DNA from: Leifsonia aquatica H1aii
GTDB lineage: Bacteria > Actinomycetota > Actinomycetes > Actinomycetales > Microbacteriaceae
Reading direction: 5' to 3'
Length of the DNA: 64,000 nt
NCBI RefSeq assembly: GCF_000633535.1
Contig: NZ_AYMR01000014.1
Span: 1 to 64,000 of the forward strand
Below are positions 10,637 to 18,680 of this stretch, piece after piece. A program made the position numbers and the translations under genes. The first letter of the stretch is position 1. Every line of letters starts with the position of its first letter. The notes below the pieces were generated by a model. The model saw only the letters and a list, made by a program, of their open reading frames with translations. It made no database searches and had not been told where the DNA came from.

Positions 10637-11686
10637 ATGCGCGCTACAGTCCTGCACGGGGAGCGAGACATCCGTCTCGAAGAGGTCCCCGATCCCGTCC
10701 TCTCCACCGGCGGCGACGCCATCGTCCGGGTCGTCGCGGCCTGCGTCTGCGGCTCCGACCTCTGGGGCTACCGCGGCATCACCCCGACCCCGAAGCCTCG
10801 CCGCATCGGCCACGAGTTCGTCGGCGTCGTGGAGGCCGTCGGACCCGATGTGCGCACGATCGCCCCGGGCGACTTCGTCATCGCGCCGTTCTACGACTGC
10901 GACATGACCTGCGTCAACTGCCGCAACGGCGTGAGCACCTCGTGCCTGCACGGCGGCTGGTGGGGCGCGAACGACCGCTTGGGCGGATTCGCCGACGGCG
11001 GTCAGGGGGAGTACGTCCGTGTGCCGCACGCCGAGGGGTCGCTCGTCGCGACGCCGGAGTACCCCCGGGACGACCTCATCCCGAGCCTCCTGACGCTCGC
11101 CGACGTGATGGGCACCGGCCACCACGCCGCCGTGTCCGCCGGCGTCACCGAGGGCAGCACGGTGGTCGTCGTGGGCGACGGCGCCGTCGGCCTGTGCGCC
11201 GTCCTCGCGTCCGCACGGCTGGGTGCCTCGCGCATCGTCGCCATGTCGCGGCACGAGCCGCGCCAGGCACTCGCGCGCGAGTTCGGCGCGACCGACATCA
11301 TCGCCGAGCGCGGCGACGCCGGAGTGGTGGCCGTGAAGGCGCTGTTCGACGGCATCGGCGCGGACTGCGTGCTGGAGGCCGTCGGCATGAAGGAGTCCAT
11401 GGACCAGGCCATCCGCTCCGTCCGCCCGGGCGGAACGGTCGGCTACGTGGGCGCGCCGAACGGCGGCCCCGAGCTGCCGGTCCGCCCGCTCTTCAACGAC
11501 AACATCGGCGTCAACGGCGGCGTCGCGCCGGTGCGCAACTACGTCGAAGAGCTGCTGCAGGACGTCTGGTCGGGGGCCATTCAGCCCGGCAAGGTCTTCG
11601 ACCTCGAGTTGCCCCTGAGCGATATCGCCGAGGCCTACGCCGCCATGGACGAGCGCCGCGCGATCAAGACCCTCGTGCGCCCCTAG
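10637..11686 (+). CDS. Zinc-dependent alcohol dehydrogenase family protein
   Basis: A 349-residue medium-chain dehydrogenase. The catalytic-zinc Cys lies in VCGSDLWGYRG, with GHEFVGVVE following. The structural-zinc region is DCDMTCVNCRNGVSTSCLHGG, and the GGQGEYVRVP segment is typical of the formaldehyde- and threonine-dehydrogenase-like branch. The Rossmann motif VVVVGDGAVGLCAVLAS is near 172-188. The substrate cannot be read from the sequence. It is monocistronic: leaderless promoter before it and a bidirectional terminator after it. Confidence 0.9.
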   Translation: MRATVLHGERDIRLEEVPDPVLSTGGDAIVRVVAACVCGSDLWGYRGITPTPKPRRIGHEFVGVVEAVGPDVRTIAPGDFVIAPFYDCDMTCVNCRNGVSTSCLHGGWWGANDRLGGFADGGQGEYVRVPHAEGSLVATPEYPRDDLIPSLLTLADVMGTGHHAAVSAGVTEGSTVVVVGDGAVGLCAVLASARLGASRIVAMSRHEPRQALAREFGATDIIAERGDAGVVAVKALFDGIGADCVLEAVGMKESMDQAIRSVRPGGTVGYVGAPNGGPELPVRPLFNDNIGVNGGVAPVRNYVEELLQDVWSGAIQPGKVFDLELPLSDIAEAYAAMDERRAIKTLVRP

Positions 11687-11718
11687 CCCCTCCCGCGAGC
11701 CGTCTGCCGACGTGCACG

Positions 11719-11753
11719 AAAAGGCCCTCATTCACACGGAATGAGGGCCTTTT
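11719..11753. terminator. Bidirectional terminator between convergent genes
   Basis: A perfect 15-bp stem AAAAGGCCCTCATTC with its complement around ACACG. The A-run on one side and T-run on the other make it a Rho-independent terminator for both the dehydrogenase and the nitroreductase gene. Confidence 0.9.
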
Positions 11754-11774
11754 AGTGAACGTCGGCGGGGTGCG

Positions 11775-12365
11775 TCAGGCGCGGACGATGACGACCTCGT
11801 CGAGCGGGCGGCGGACACGCGGGGCGAGCTCGCGCTCGCGCAGCGGCTCGGGCAGCGCGTCGGCGTCGCCGACCGTGCCCAGGGCGGTCACCGAGACGGG
11901 GACGAAGCGCTCTTCGAGACCGAACGCCCCACGCAGGCCGTCGGCGACGAAGCCACCCATCTGGTGGGTGTGCAGGCCGTCGTGGTGGGCCTGGATGCTG
12001 AGGTGCGCGACCGCCTGGCCCACATCGTAGGTGGCCCAGCGGCGCTCGGTGCCCTCCGCGTCGGCGACTTCGGCCACGGCCACGATGAGGACGCTCGCGG
12101 CGCCGGCCCAGGTCTGGTTGAAGCCCATCAGGTTGGCGACGATGCTGTCGAACTCGGCCGTGCCGCGGCGGGCGACGATGAAGCGCCAGGGCTGGGAGTT
12201 GTTGGCCGACGGGGACCAGCGCGCGGCCTCGAGGGCGGCGGTCAGCTTGGTCTCGTCGATGACGGCGACGGTGTCGAACGCGCGCGGGCTCCAGCGCTCG
12301 GCGAGAGCGGGGAGCAGGGGTGCGGCGGTCTCGGCGCTGCGGGGCGCGACGTCGGTGAGCGACAT
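11775..12365 (-). CDS. Nitroreductase family protein
   Basis: A 196-residue FMN-dependent nitroreductase. RWSPRAF at the start and the ARWSPSANNSQPWRFIV segment (about 51-67) form the typical FMN phosphate-binding region; the AxLSIQAHHDGLHTHQMGGF helix completes the fold. It would reduce nitroaromatics or quinones with NAD(P)H. The ATG at 12365 follows a GAGGAGA ribosome binding site; an upstream in-frame ATG lacks one. A single gene, convergent with the dehydrogenase. Confidence 0.9.
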   Translation of the reverse strand: MSLTDVAPRSAETAAPLLPALAERWSPRAFDTVAVIDETKLTAALEAARWSPSANNSQPWRFIVARRGTAEFDSIVANLMGFNQTWAGAASVLIVAVAEVADAEGTERRWATYDVGQAVAHLSIQAHHDGLHTHQMGGFVADGLRGAFGLEERFVPVSVTALGTVGDADALPEPLRERELAPRVRRPLDEVVIVRA

Positions 12366-12472
12366 GGGTGGTTCTCCTCGAAGTGTGGATCGGTGGCCTC
12401 GAGGCTCCATTGCCCGGCTATATCGATGTAAACACATGGACGCTGCGAGTATTCCGCGAGCGTGTCGATCCG

Positions 12473-13024
12473 TTACTTCGAGGTGCGCGTGGTGGGTGTG
12501 GGGGTCGGCGTCATCGTCGGCACCAGGTCGCGGTACTGGGTGAGTCCGCCGTCGAGCACGGGGACCTCCAGCGTCAGCGTCTCAGCCCCGTTCTCGAACG
12601 TGACATCGGTCAGGCCGCCCGGCTTCGCGTCGAGCCCGTCGAACTCGATGGTCTGCCCGTCCGGCACGCCGAGCTGCACGACCCCCGAGGGCGCCAACGC
12701 CACGGCGTCGCTGCCGGAGGTGGTGTGGATGCTCACATCGAGCGGCGACGTCCCCTGGTTGACGAGGCTCGCGACGAGGCCGGCCGGGCCGGTCCCGTCG
12801 GCGGCGGTGAGGACGACGGCGTTGCCCACGTAGAGGTCGCCGACGGTGCCGCTCACGCCGTCGCTGGTCTCCTCGATGTGGAGGGTGTCCTGCGGCGCGA
12901 ACAGGTCGCAGCCCGTGAGCAGGAGAAGCAGAGCCACCGAGAGTCCTGCGGCCGCTCCCGCACGACCGCGGACGCGCGCCGTCGTCCGTGCCGGTGTCCG
13001 TGTCGATGTCGTCGTCGATGTCAC
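12473..13024 (-). CDS. Small lipoprotein of unknown function
   Basis: 183 residues. The N-terminus has Arg residues, a hydrophobic AGLSVALLLLL core and the lipobox LLTGC, so it should be a membrane-anchored lipoprotein. The mature part is a predicted all-beta domain (TVGDLYVGNAVVLTA, VASLVNQGTSPLDVSI) resembling LpqE-like/PCuAC-like secreted beta-sandwiches, but the Met/His copper ligands are not present. It ends in a Thr-Pro repeat. The GTG start overlaps the TGA of the upstream dehydratase-glyoxalase gene (GTGA), so the two are coupled. Confidence 0.75.
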   Translation of the reverse strand: MTSTTTSTRTPARTTARVRGRAGAAAGLSVALLLLLTGCDLFAPQDTLHIEETSDGVSGTVGDLYVGNAVVLTAADGTGPAGLVASLVNQGTSPLDVSIHTTSGSDAVALAPSGVVQLGVPDGQTIEFDGLDAKPGGLTDVTFENGAETLTLEVPVLDGGLTQYRDLVPTMTPTPTPTTRTSK

Positions 13025-13692
13025 AGGTCCTCCTCCTCGGAGTCGTCGCGCCACGCCGCGATGTCCGCCACGTTGCCCTCGGGGTCGGCGAGCGACCACC
13101 ACAGCGGATCCCGGCTGTCGCCGGTGAGGCGGCCTCCGGCGGCCACGACCGCATCGACGCGGGCCGCAGCCGCGGCCCGCGGGACGGAGATGTCGAGGTG
13201 GATCCGGTTGCGGTGGGTCATGGGGTGGTCGAGCGGCTGGAAGGCGATGGCGGGCCCCCGGCCCAGCGGGTCCACCAGGTCGGCTTCGCCGCGTCTGTCG
13301 TAGGCGAGGGCCGCCTGCCAGAACGGCAGCACAGTGGGGATGTCGAGCGCGTGGATGCTGATCTGCACGGCCTGCGCGCCCTGCGGCGCGGCCTCGATTC
13401 CGAGCCGCTGCGCCGCCGTGGAGATCCGCGCCGCAAGCGCCTGGTCCCGTCGGCTGATGTCTCCGACGTCATGGCTGACGAGCCGCACGACGAGGGTGCC
13501 GTAGCGCAGATCGACGTCGGGATGATGGCCGGCCTCCTCGGCCAGGCGGGCGATCTCGGCGAGCAGCGCGGCCCCGCATTCGAAGCTCCCGGTGGCGTAG
13601 CGGGCGACCGCGCCGTCGAACAGCACGGACCACTCCGCGACGCCCTCGGCGTCGTGGAAGACCTGCGGTGAGATGCGGTCGTCCGGGCTCAC
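13021..13692 (-). CDS. Pterin carbinolamine dehydratase - glyoxalase (VOC) fusion
   Basis: 223 residues with two enzyme-like domains. Residues ~10-95 resemble 4a-hydroxytetrahydrobiopterin dehydratase, with the EEAGHHPDVDLRY motif containing the catalytic His pair, then VVRLVSHDVGDIS. Residues ~110-220 form a VOC (glyoxalase-fold) unit ending DPEGNVADI. The natural substrate is unknown, since few actinobacteria use biopterin. The GTG at 13692 is preceded at 7 nt by TAGGCT, indicating a leaderless start. Its stop overlaps the lipoprotein start. Confidence 0.8.
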   Translation of the reverse strand: MSPDDRISPQVFHDAEGVAEWSVLFDGAVARYATGSFECGAALLAEIARLAEEAGHHPDVDLRYGTLVVRLVSHDVGDISRRDQALAARISTAAQRLGIEAAPQGAQAVQISIHALDIPTVLPFWQAALAYDRRGEADLVDPLGRGPAIAFQPLDHPMTHRNRIHLDISVPRAAAAARVDAVVAAGGRLTGDSRDPLWWSLADPEGNVADIAAWRDDSEEEDL

Positions 13693-13699
13693 GGGCCAC

Positions 13700-13705
13700 A
13701 GCCTA
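13700..13705 (-). promoter_or_regulatory. -10 box, leaderless start of the dehydratase-VOC gene
   Basis: TAGGCT on the minus strand, 7 nt before the GTG at 13692. Confidence 0.45.
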
Positions 13706-13773
13706 GACCCGTGCGGGAGCGGTGCAGAAGAGCCCGTCGGCGACGCGAACCTGTTAACACCCGATGACATCCA

Positions 13774-13850
13774 CGTAACAATTCGTAACATTCTCAGGCT
13801 TCGGCATCGAGGCATTGTCGGGGTACAGCAATGGGGGTAAGGGGTACAGC
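13774..13850 (+). promoter_or_regulatory. Clustered direct repeats upstream of the exopolysaccharide locus
   Basis: Two CGTAACA units (13774-13780 and 13784-13790) lie exactly 10 bp apart. Two GGGGTACAGC units (13820-13829 and 13841-13850) lie 21 bp apart, with a third GGGGTA at 13834-13839 between. Spacing of one and two helical turns suggests cooperative binding on one face. This is the AT-richest part of the gap, so the promoter is probably here. The regulator is unknown. Confidence 0.5.
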
Positions 13851-13959
13851 TGGCGACAGTGCCGCCGCGGTCAGCCGATTGCGGCGATTTCCGCCCTTAA
13901 TCAGCACTTCAGCGCGCGGCGCGCCCGGGATGGGATGTCGCGACACGCCCGGGAGGAAG

Positions 13960-14015
13960 TGTCCGCGTGTCGGCGGACAGCGGGTCGAACGGGGTGCATC
14001 CGACGCGCCGACCCG
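13960..14015 (+). promoter_or_regulatory. Two hairpins in a long leader before the GT2 gene
   Basis: TGTCCGC/GCGGACA (13960-13979, 6-nt loop) and CGGGTCG/CGACCCG (13981-13987 with 14009-14015) follow each other in the non-coding 443-bp gap 13693-14135. If transcription starts near 13800-13850 the mRNA leader is about 290 nt and structured. I see no known riboswitch consensus. Confidence 0.35.
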
Positions 14016-14135
14016 ACCTGTCCACCCCTACTTGCGGGCCATCCCTGAGACCCCGTACAACTTGAGCCACCCGAACAGACCAGATCCCCGCCGTCGTGGA
14101 TGCCCAAACCCCATCTCACCGTGAGAGGTCCGCTC

Positions 14136-15728
14136 GTGTTCATCTTCCTGCTGCAGATCCGGCACATGCTCGGCGGCCATCCGGAGCTGTATCTCTTCGC
14201 CGTCTACTCCGCCCTCATCTGGATCATCTGGATCGTCAAGGTCCTGATGTCCCGCCGATACCGGCCGTACACCGACGACTTCCACGGCACCACCAGCGTC
14301 GTCGTCCCGGTGGTCGACGAACCCCTCGACCTCTTCCGGGACGTGCTCGGGCGCATGGTCGAGCAGCGTCCGGGCGAGATCATCGTCGTCATCAACGGCG
14401 CCCCCAACCCCGAGCTGGCCGAGGTGTGCGAGGAGTTCGCCCCGCTCGTCCGCTGGGTGCACACGCCGATCCCCGGCAAGCGCAACGCCGTCATGATCGG
14501 CACCCGGATGTCGACCGGCGAGATCACCGTGCTCGTCGACTCCGACACCGTGTGGACCGAGAACACGCTCAGCGAGCTGGTCAAGCCCTTCGCCGACCAG
14601 CGCGTGGGCGGGGTCACCACGAAGCAGCGCATCCTCGAGCCGGAGCGCAGCTGGATCACCCGCTGGGCGGACTGGCTGGAGAACTCGCGGGCGCTCTACT
14701 CGATGCCCGCCCAGAGCGTCGTCGGGCAGATCGGCTGCCTCCCCGGCCGCACCATCGCGTTCCGCCGCTCGATCCTGATGCGCGTCATGGACAAGTTCAT
14801 GAACGAAAAGTTCCTGGGCGTCTTCCTCGAGGTCTCGGACGACCGCACCCTCACGAACCTCACGCTCAAAGAGGGCTACCGCACCGTCTACCAGCACACC
14901 AGCCTCTGCTACACGGACGCACCGCTGAAGGTGAAGAAGCTCTTCAAGCAGCAGCTCCGCTGGGCGCGCGGCAGCCAGTACAACACGCTCCGGATGCTGC
15001 CCTGGATGCTCGGGCACGCCCCGCTGCTGGCGTTCTTCTTCGTGATGGACATCATCCTGCCGTTCGTGCTCGCGGGCGTGCTCGGCGGTTGGGTCTACCG
15101 GTCGATCACCGGGCAGGGCTACAACTTCTACGAGGGCTTCCTCAAGGAGTACGGCGTGCAGACCGGCATCCTGACCGTTGTCGCGCTGATGGTCGCCTCC
15201 TCGGTGATCAGCATGTCGATCCGTCAGATCCGGCATCTCTCCGAGAAGCCGTCCGACTTCTTCCGCCTGCCGATCTTCATCATCGTCTCCACGTTCTTCC
15301 TCATGCCCATCCGCCTGATCGGGTTCTTCCGCATGGCTCACGCCAGCGGCTGGGGGACACGCGCCGGTGCGTACGCCGGCGGCCCCGCCGAGATGACGAC
15401 GGACGACGAGATCGCCGCCCTCGGCAGCGCGCCGGCACCCGCCGGGGATCTGCCGGACGCGGTCGGCGGCGTCACCACCGCGACCGCGCTGCAGGCCGCG
15501 ACCCGGCCGTCCACCGGCAGCCTCACCGCCGTGGCGACACGGGAGGCCGCCCCTCCCGTGACCGCGCCGGCCGCTGCGCCGACGGCGACCCGCGCGTCGG
15601 CCAAAGCCGCGAAGGCGGCGGCGTCGACCGCCACGACCTCGAAGCGGCGCCGGCTCAACCCGCTCGCCGCCATCCCGTACCTGATCGGAATCGCGATCCT
15701 GACCCTGGAGGCTCTGTTCCTTGTCTAG
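14136..15728 (+). CDS. Hyaluronan-synthase-like processive glycosyltransferase (GT2)
   Basis: 530 residues, membrane-bound. Two N-terminal membrane segments precede a GT2 domain with VVPVVDEP, the DxD pair D135/D137 in DSDTVW, an SDDRTLTN acceptor motif (235-236) and the product-binding QQLRW (272-276). SDDR/GDDR-xLTN plus QxxRW is characteristic of hyaluronan synthase, NodC and chitin synthase. Several membrane helices form the export channel, then an Ala/Thr-rich linker of about 100 residues and a last helix. Start: GTG at 14136 has AGAGG at ideal distance; an in-frame ATG at 14100 lacks a ribosome binding site. First gene of an operon with GH26, UDP-glucose dehydrogenase and galU, implying a polymer containing glucuronate. 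The polymer itself is not proven. Confidence 0.85.
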   Translation: MFIFLLQIRHMLGGHPELYLFAVYSALIWIIWIVKVLMSRRYRPYTDDFHGTTSVVVPVVDEPLDLFRDVLGRMVEQRPGEIIVVINGAPNPELAEVCEEFAPLVRWVHTPIPGKRNAVMIGTRMSTGEITVLVDSDTVWTENTLSELVKPFADQRVGGVTTKQRILEPERSWITRWADWLENSRALYSMPAQSVVGQIGCLPGRTIAFRRSILMRVMDKFMNEKFLGVFLEVSDDRTLTNLTLKEGYRTVYQHTSLCYTDAPLKVKKLFKQQLRWARGSQYNTLRMLPWMLGHAPLLAFFFVMDIILPFVLAGVLGGWVYRSITGQGYNFYEGFLKEYGVQTGILTVVALMVASSVISMSIRQIRHLSEKPSDFFRLPIFIIVSTFFLMPIRLIGFFRMAHASGWGTRAGAYAGGPAEMTTDDEIAALGSAPAPAGDLPDAVGGVTTATALQAATRPSTGSLTAVATREAAPPVTAPAAAPTATRASAKAAKAAASTATTSKRRRLNPLAAIPYLIGIAILTLEALFLV

Positions 15729-17202
15729 CCCCTCGATCTCGACCAAGGCCGCCAACTGGTGGTCCCAGTCCCGCTCGCGGTCCCAGGCGACCGCCGGTGC
15801 GGCCATCCTCCTCACGGCCACCCTCGTCGGCATCTCGGCCTTCGTCTGGGCGTCCCCGTCCGGGGCACCGCTCCGGCAGGCGGTCGCGGACGCGACGGAG
15901 GCCATCACCCCGTACGCCGCCCAGAATGTCGAGCTTCGCCGCAACCTGCAGCGCGCGACCCAGACCATCGCCTCCCAGAAGGGCAAGATGACCGCGATGG
16001 AGAGTGAAGCGCTCGCCGCCCAGGCGTCGACGGCCAAGCAGCTCGCCGCCGCCCAGCAGCAGGCGACCGCTGCGCAGAGCCAGCTCGCCAGCGTCAAAGC
16101 GCAGCTCGCCGCCGCCAACGCCAAGGCGGGCGCGGGATCCAAGAGCTCCGCCGGCGGCTCGACCGGCTCGAACCCGGGATCGGGCAGCCCGGGTTCCGGC
16201 GGCGGGACGCCGATCACCGCTCCGGCCCGCGCCGACCTGGTCGCGCCGACCAGTCGCTACTACGGCATGTACACCGAGCAGGCGCCGTTCAACTGGGCCA
16301 CGTTCGACGCGACCAGCGCCAAAGTGGGGGTCGCGCCCAACCTGGTCGGTTACTTCAGCGGCTGGGACGAGACCTTCCGCGCCAACGCCGTCACCCGGGC
16401 CTGGGCCCAGGGCCGCATGCCGATGATGACCTGGGAGTCCCGGCCCATCAGCGACGCGAACAATGTGTTGGAAGCGCCCGCGTACTCGCTTCCGAAGATC
16501 ATCGGCGGGGACTTCGATGCGTACCTTCACCAGTACGCGAAGGACATCGTGGCCACCGGGTTGCCCCTCGCCATTCGACTCGACCACGAAATGAACGGAA
16601 TCTGGTACCCGTGGGCGGAGAACGATGGTCAGGGCAAGTCGATCAACGGGAACAATGTGGGCGACTACGTGAAGATGTGGCGGCACGTCCACGACATCTT
16701 CCAGCAGGAGGGTGCCAACGATCTCGTGATCTGGGTGTGGTCCCCGAATATCGTCAACAACCTGCCCGCCTCGCACAAGGCGGCCGGATACCTCGAGAGT
16801 CTGTATCCGGGCGACGACTACGTCGATTGGGTGGGGCTGTCTGGGTACTTGCGGCCTCCCTACAAGTCCGACAACAATTTCAGCTTCGACTACACCTTCA
16901 CACCGAGCCTCAACGCGTTGAGGGCGATCACAAGTAGGCCGATCATCCTGGCCGAGATTGGCGCATCCGAAACCGATGGGCACAAGCCGGCGTGGATCAC
17001 CTCGCTCTTCTCGGCTCTGGGGAAGCCCGAGAACGACGACATCATCGGCCTCTCTTGGTTCAATCTCGCGGTCACGAGTTACGTGGAGGGGGTGCGCGCC
17101 ACGAACGACTGGCGCGTCGACTCCCGCGCCGACACGCTCTCCGCGTTCATCGCCGGCCTCACCAGACCGGAAGACCGCTTCACCCTCACCCCGGCACCCT
17201 GA
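15721..17202 (+). CDS. Secreted/anchored GH26-like glycosidase with coiled coil
   Basis: 493 residues starting at TTG, overlapping the GT2 stop by 8 nt. An N-terminal membrane anchor (about 24-42) is followed by an Ala/Gln coiled coil (60-130), a Gly/Ser linker and a GH26-type TIM barrel from about 175. The acid/base Glu is E290 in RLDHEMNGIWYPW and the nucleophile is E412 in ILAEIGASE. GH26 enzymes cleave beta-mannans or mixed beta-glucans. Coupled to a synthase, it may trim, release or edit the polymer outside the membrane, as glycanases do in cellulose and alginate systems. Codons across 16440-17000 use more A/T third bases (AAT, GAA, TTG) than the neighbours, a mild hint of a different history. 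Confidence 0.85.
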   Translation: MSSPSISTKAANWWSQSRSRSQATAGAAILLTATLVGISAFVWASPSGAPLRQAVADATEAITPYAAQNVELRRNLQRATQTIASQKGKMTAMESEALAAQASTAKQLAAAQQQATAAQSQLASVKAQLAAANAKAGAGSKSSAGGSTGSNPGSGSPGSGGGTPITAPARADLVAPTSRYYGMYTEQAPFNWATFDATSAKVGVAPNLVGYFSGWDETFRANAVTRAWAQGRMPMMTWESRPISDANNVLEAPAYSLPKIIGGDFDAYLHQYAKDIVATGLPLAIRLDHEMNGIWYPWAENDGQGKSINGNNVGDYVKMWRHVHDIFQQEGANDLVIWVWSPNIVNNLPASHKAAGYLESLYPGDDYVDWVGLSGYLRPPYKSDNNFSFDYTFTPSLNALRAITSRPIILAEIGASETDGHKPAWITSLFSALGKPENDDIIGLSWFNLAVTSYVEGVRATNDWRVDSRADTLSAFIAGLTRPEDRFTLTPAP

Positions 17203-17229
17203 CCTGCTCCGTCAACGGAAGGACCTGAC

Positions 17230-18633
17230 ATGACCACCCCCAAGAAGTCCCCGAAGGAGCAGCCCGCTCCGCGCCTCAGTGTCATCGGCACCGGCTACCT
17301 CGGCGCCACCCACGCGGCCGCCATGGCCGAGCTCGGCTTCGACGTCGTCGGCGTCGACACCGACCCGCACAAGGTCGAAGAGCTGCGGGAAGGGCGCGCG
17401 CCGTTCTTCGAACCGGGTCTGCCCGAGCTGATCCGGTCGAACGTCGCCGCCGGTCGCCTGGCGTTCACGACCGACATCGCCGAGGCGGTCGCGACCGCCG
17501 ACGTGCATTTCATCTGCGTCGGCACTCCGCAGCAGTCGGGCTCGTTCGCCGCCAACCTCGCCTACGTGGAGGCGGCGGCCCGCGGCATCGCGGAGAACCT
17601 CACCCACGACGCGCTGATCGTCGGCAAGTCGACCGTGCCGGTGGGTACCGGCGCCCGGCTGCGGGCCATCGTCGCCGACGCCGCGCCCGTCGGGGTGAAA
17701 GTCGAACTGGTCTGGAACCCGGAGTTCCTGCGTGAGGGCAAGGCGGTCGACGACACCCTCCACCCCGACCGCCTGGTCTTCGGCGGCACCACGGCGGCCT
17801 CCGAAGCGTTGCTGCGTCGCGTCTACGCCACCCCGATCGCCGAAGGGACGCCGGTGCTGGTCGCCGACCTCCCGACCGCCGAGCTGGTGAAGGTCAGCGC
17901 GAACGCGTTCCTGGCCACCAAGATCTCGTTCATCAACGCGATCGCGGAAGTGTGCGACGCGGCCGGCGCGGACGTCTCCCTGCTGGCGGACGCCCTCGGG
18001 CACGACAAGCGGATCGGCCGCCAGTTCCTCAACGCCGGCCTCGGGTTCGGCGGCGGCTGCCTCCCGAAAGACATCCGCGCGCTGATGCATCGCTCGAGCG
18101 AGCTCGGCGCGCACGCCGCCGTCGGGTTGCTCCAGCAGGTCGACGAGATCAACATGGGTCGTCGGCAGCGCGTGATCGACCTCGCCCTGAAGGCGCTCGG
18201 CGGTTCGGTGCTCAACCGACGGATCGGAGTGCTCGGCGCGGCCTTCAAGCCGGAGACGGACGATGTCCGCGACTCGCCGGCGCTGAACGTCGCCGCCGCC
18301 CTGCACCTGCGCGGTGCCCAGGTCGTCGTCTACGACCCGCAGGCGCGCCGGACGGCGGAACGCCTGTTCCCGACGCTCGGTTACACCGATTCCATGGTGG
18401 ATGCCGTGACGGGGGCCGATGCGCTCGTCGTGCTCACCGAGTGGGACGAATTCACGACCGCCGACCCGGCCGCCCTCAAGGCGATCGCTGCCGGCCGCAC
18501 GGTGATCGACGCGCGCAACTGCCTCGACGCGGGTGCCTGGTCGGCCGCCGGCTGGGACGTCCTCGCGATGGGGACGGTCCCGACCGTGGCCCCGCTCGAG
18601 CGCGATCTCGCCACGCTCGCCGCCATCCACTGA
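17230..18633 (+). CDS. ugd: UDP-glucose 6-dehydrogenase
   Basis: 467 residues. It oxidises UDP-glucose to UDP-glucuronate with two NAD+. The NAD-binding motif is GTGYLGATHAAAMAELG, followed by VDTD. The catalytic Cys277 is in GFGGGCLPKD, and AAFKPETDDVRDSPA marks the C-terminal UDP-binding domain. It lies 27 nt after the GH26 gene with a GGAAGGA ribosome binding site. Together with galU it would supply UDP-GlcA to the GT2 enzyme, the same division of labour as HasB. Confidence 0.95.
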   Translation: MTTPKKSPKEQPAPRLSVIGTGYLGATHAAAMAELGFDVVGVDTDPHKVEELREGRAPFFEPGLPELIRSNVAAGRLAFTTDIAEAVATADVHFICVGTPQQSGSFAANLAYVEAAARGIAENLTHDALIVGKSTVPVGTGARLRAIVADAAPVGVKVELVWNPEFLREGKAVDDTLHPDRLVFGGTTAASEALLRRVYATPIAEGTPVLVADLPTAELVKVSANAFLATKISFINAIAEVCDAAGADVSLLADALGHDKRIGRQFLNAGLGFGGGCLPKDIRALMHRSSELGAHAAVGLLQQVDEINMGRRQRVIDLALKALGGSVLNRRIGVLGAAFKPETDDVRDSPALNVAAALHLRGAQVVVYDPQARRTAERLFPTLGYTDSMVDAVTGADALVVLTEWDEFTTADPAALKAIAAGRTVIDARNCLDAGAWSAAGWDVLAMGTVPTVAPLERDLATLAAIH

Positions 18634-18680
18634 CCCGCTCCGCCTCCGTCCACCAGCCTCATCCGATCGAAGGAACCGAC

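Noticed and set aside
17952-18633. Long upstream extension of galU through ugd
   Set aside because: The upstream part is a shadow of ugd in another frame; the ATG at 18681 has a GAAGGAA site and begins the GalU signature.
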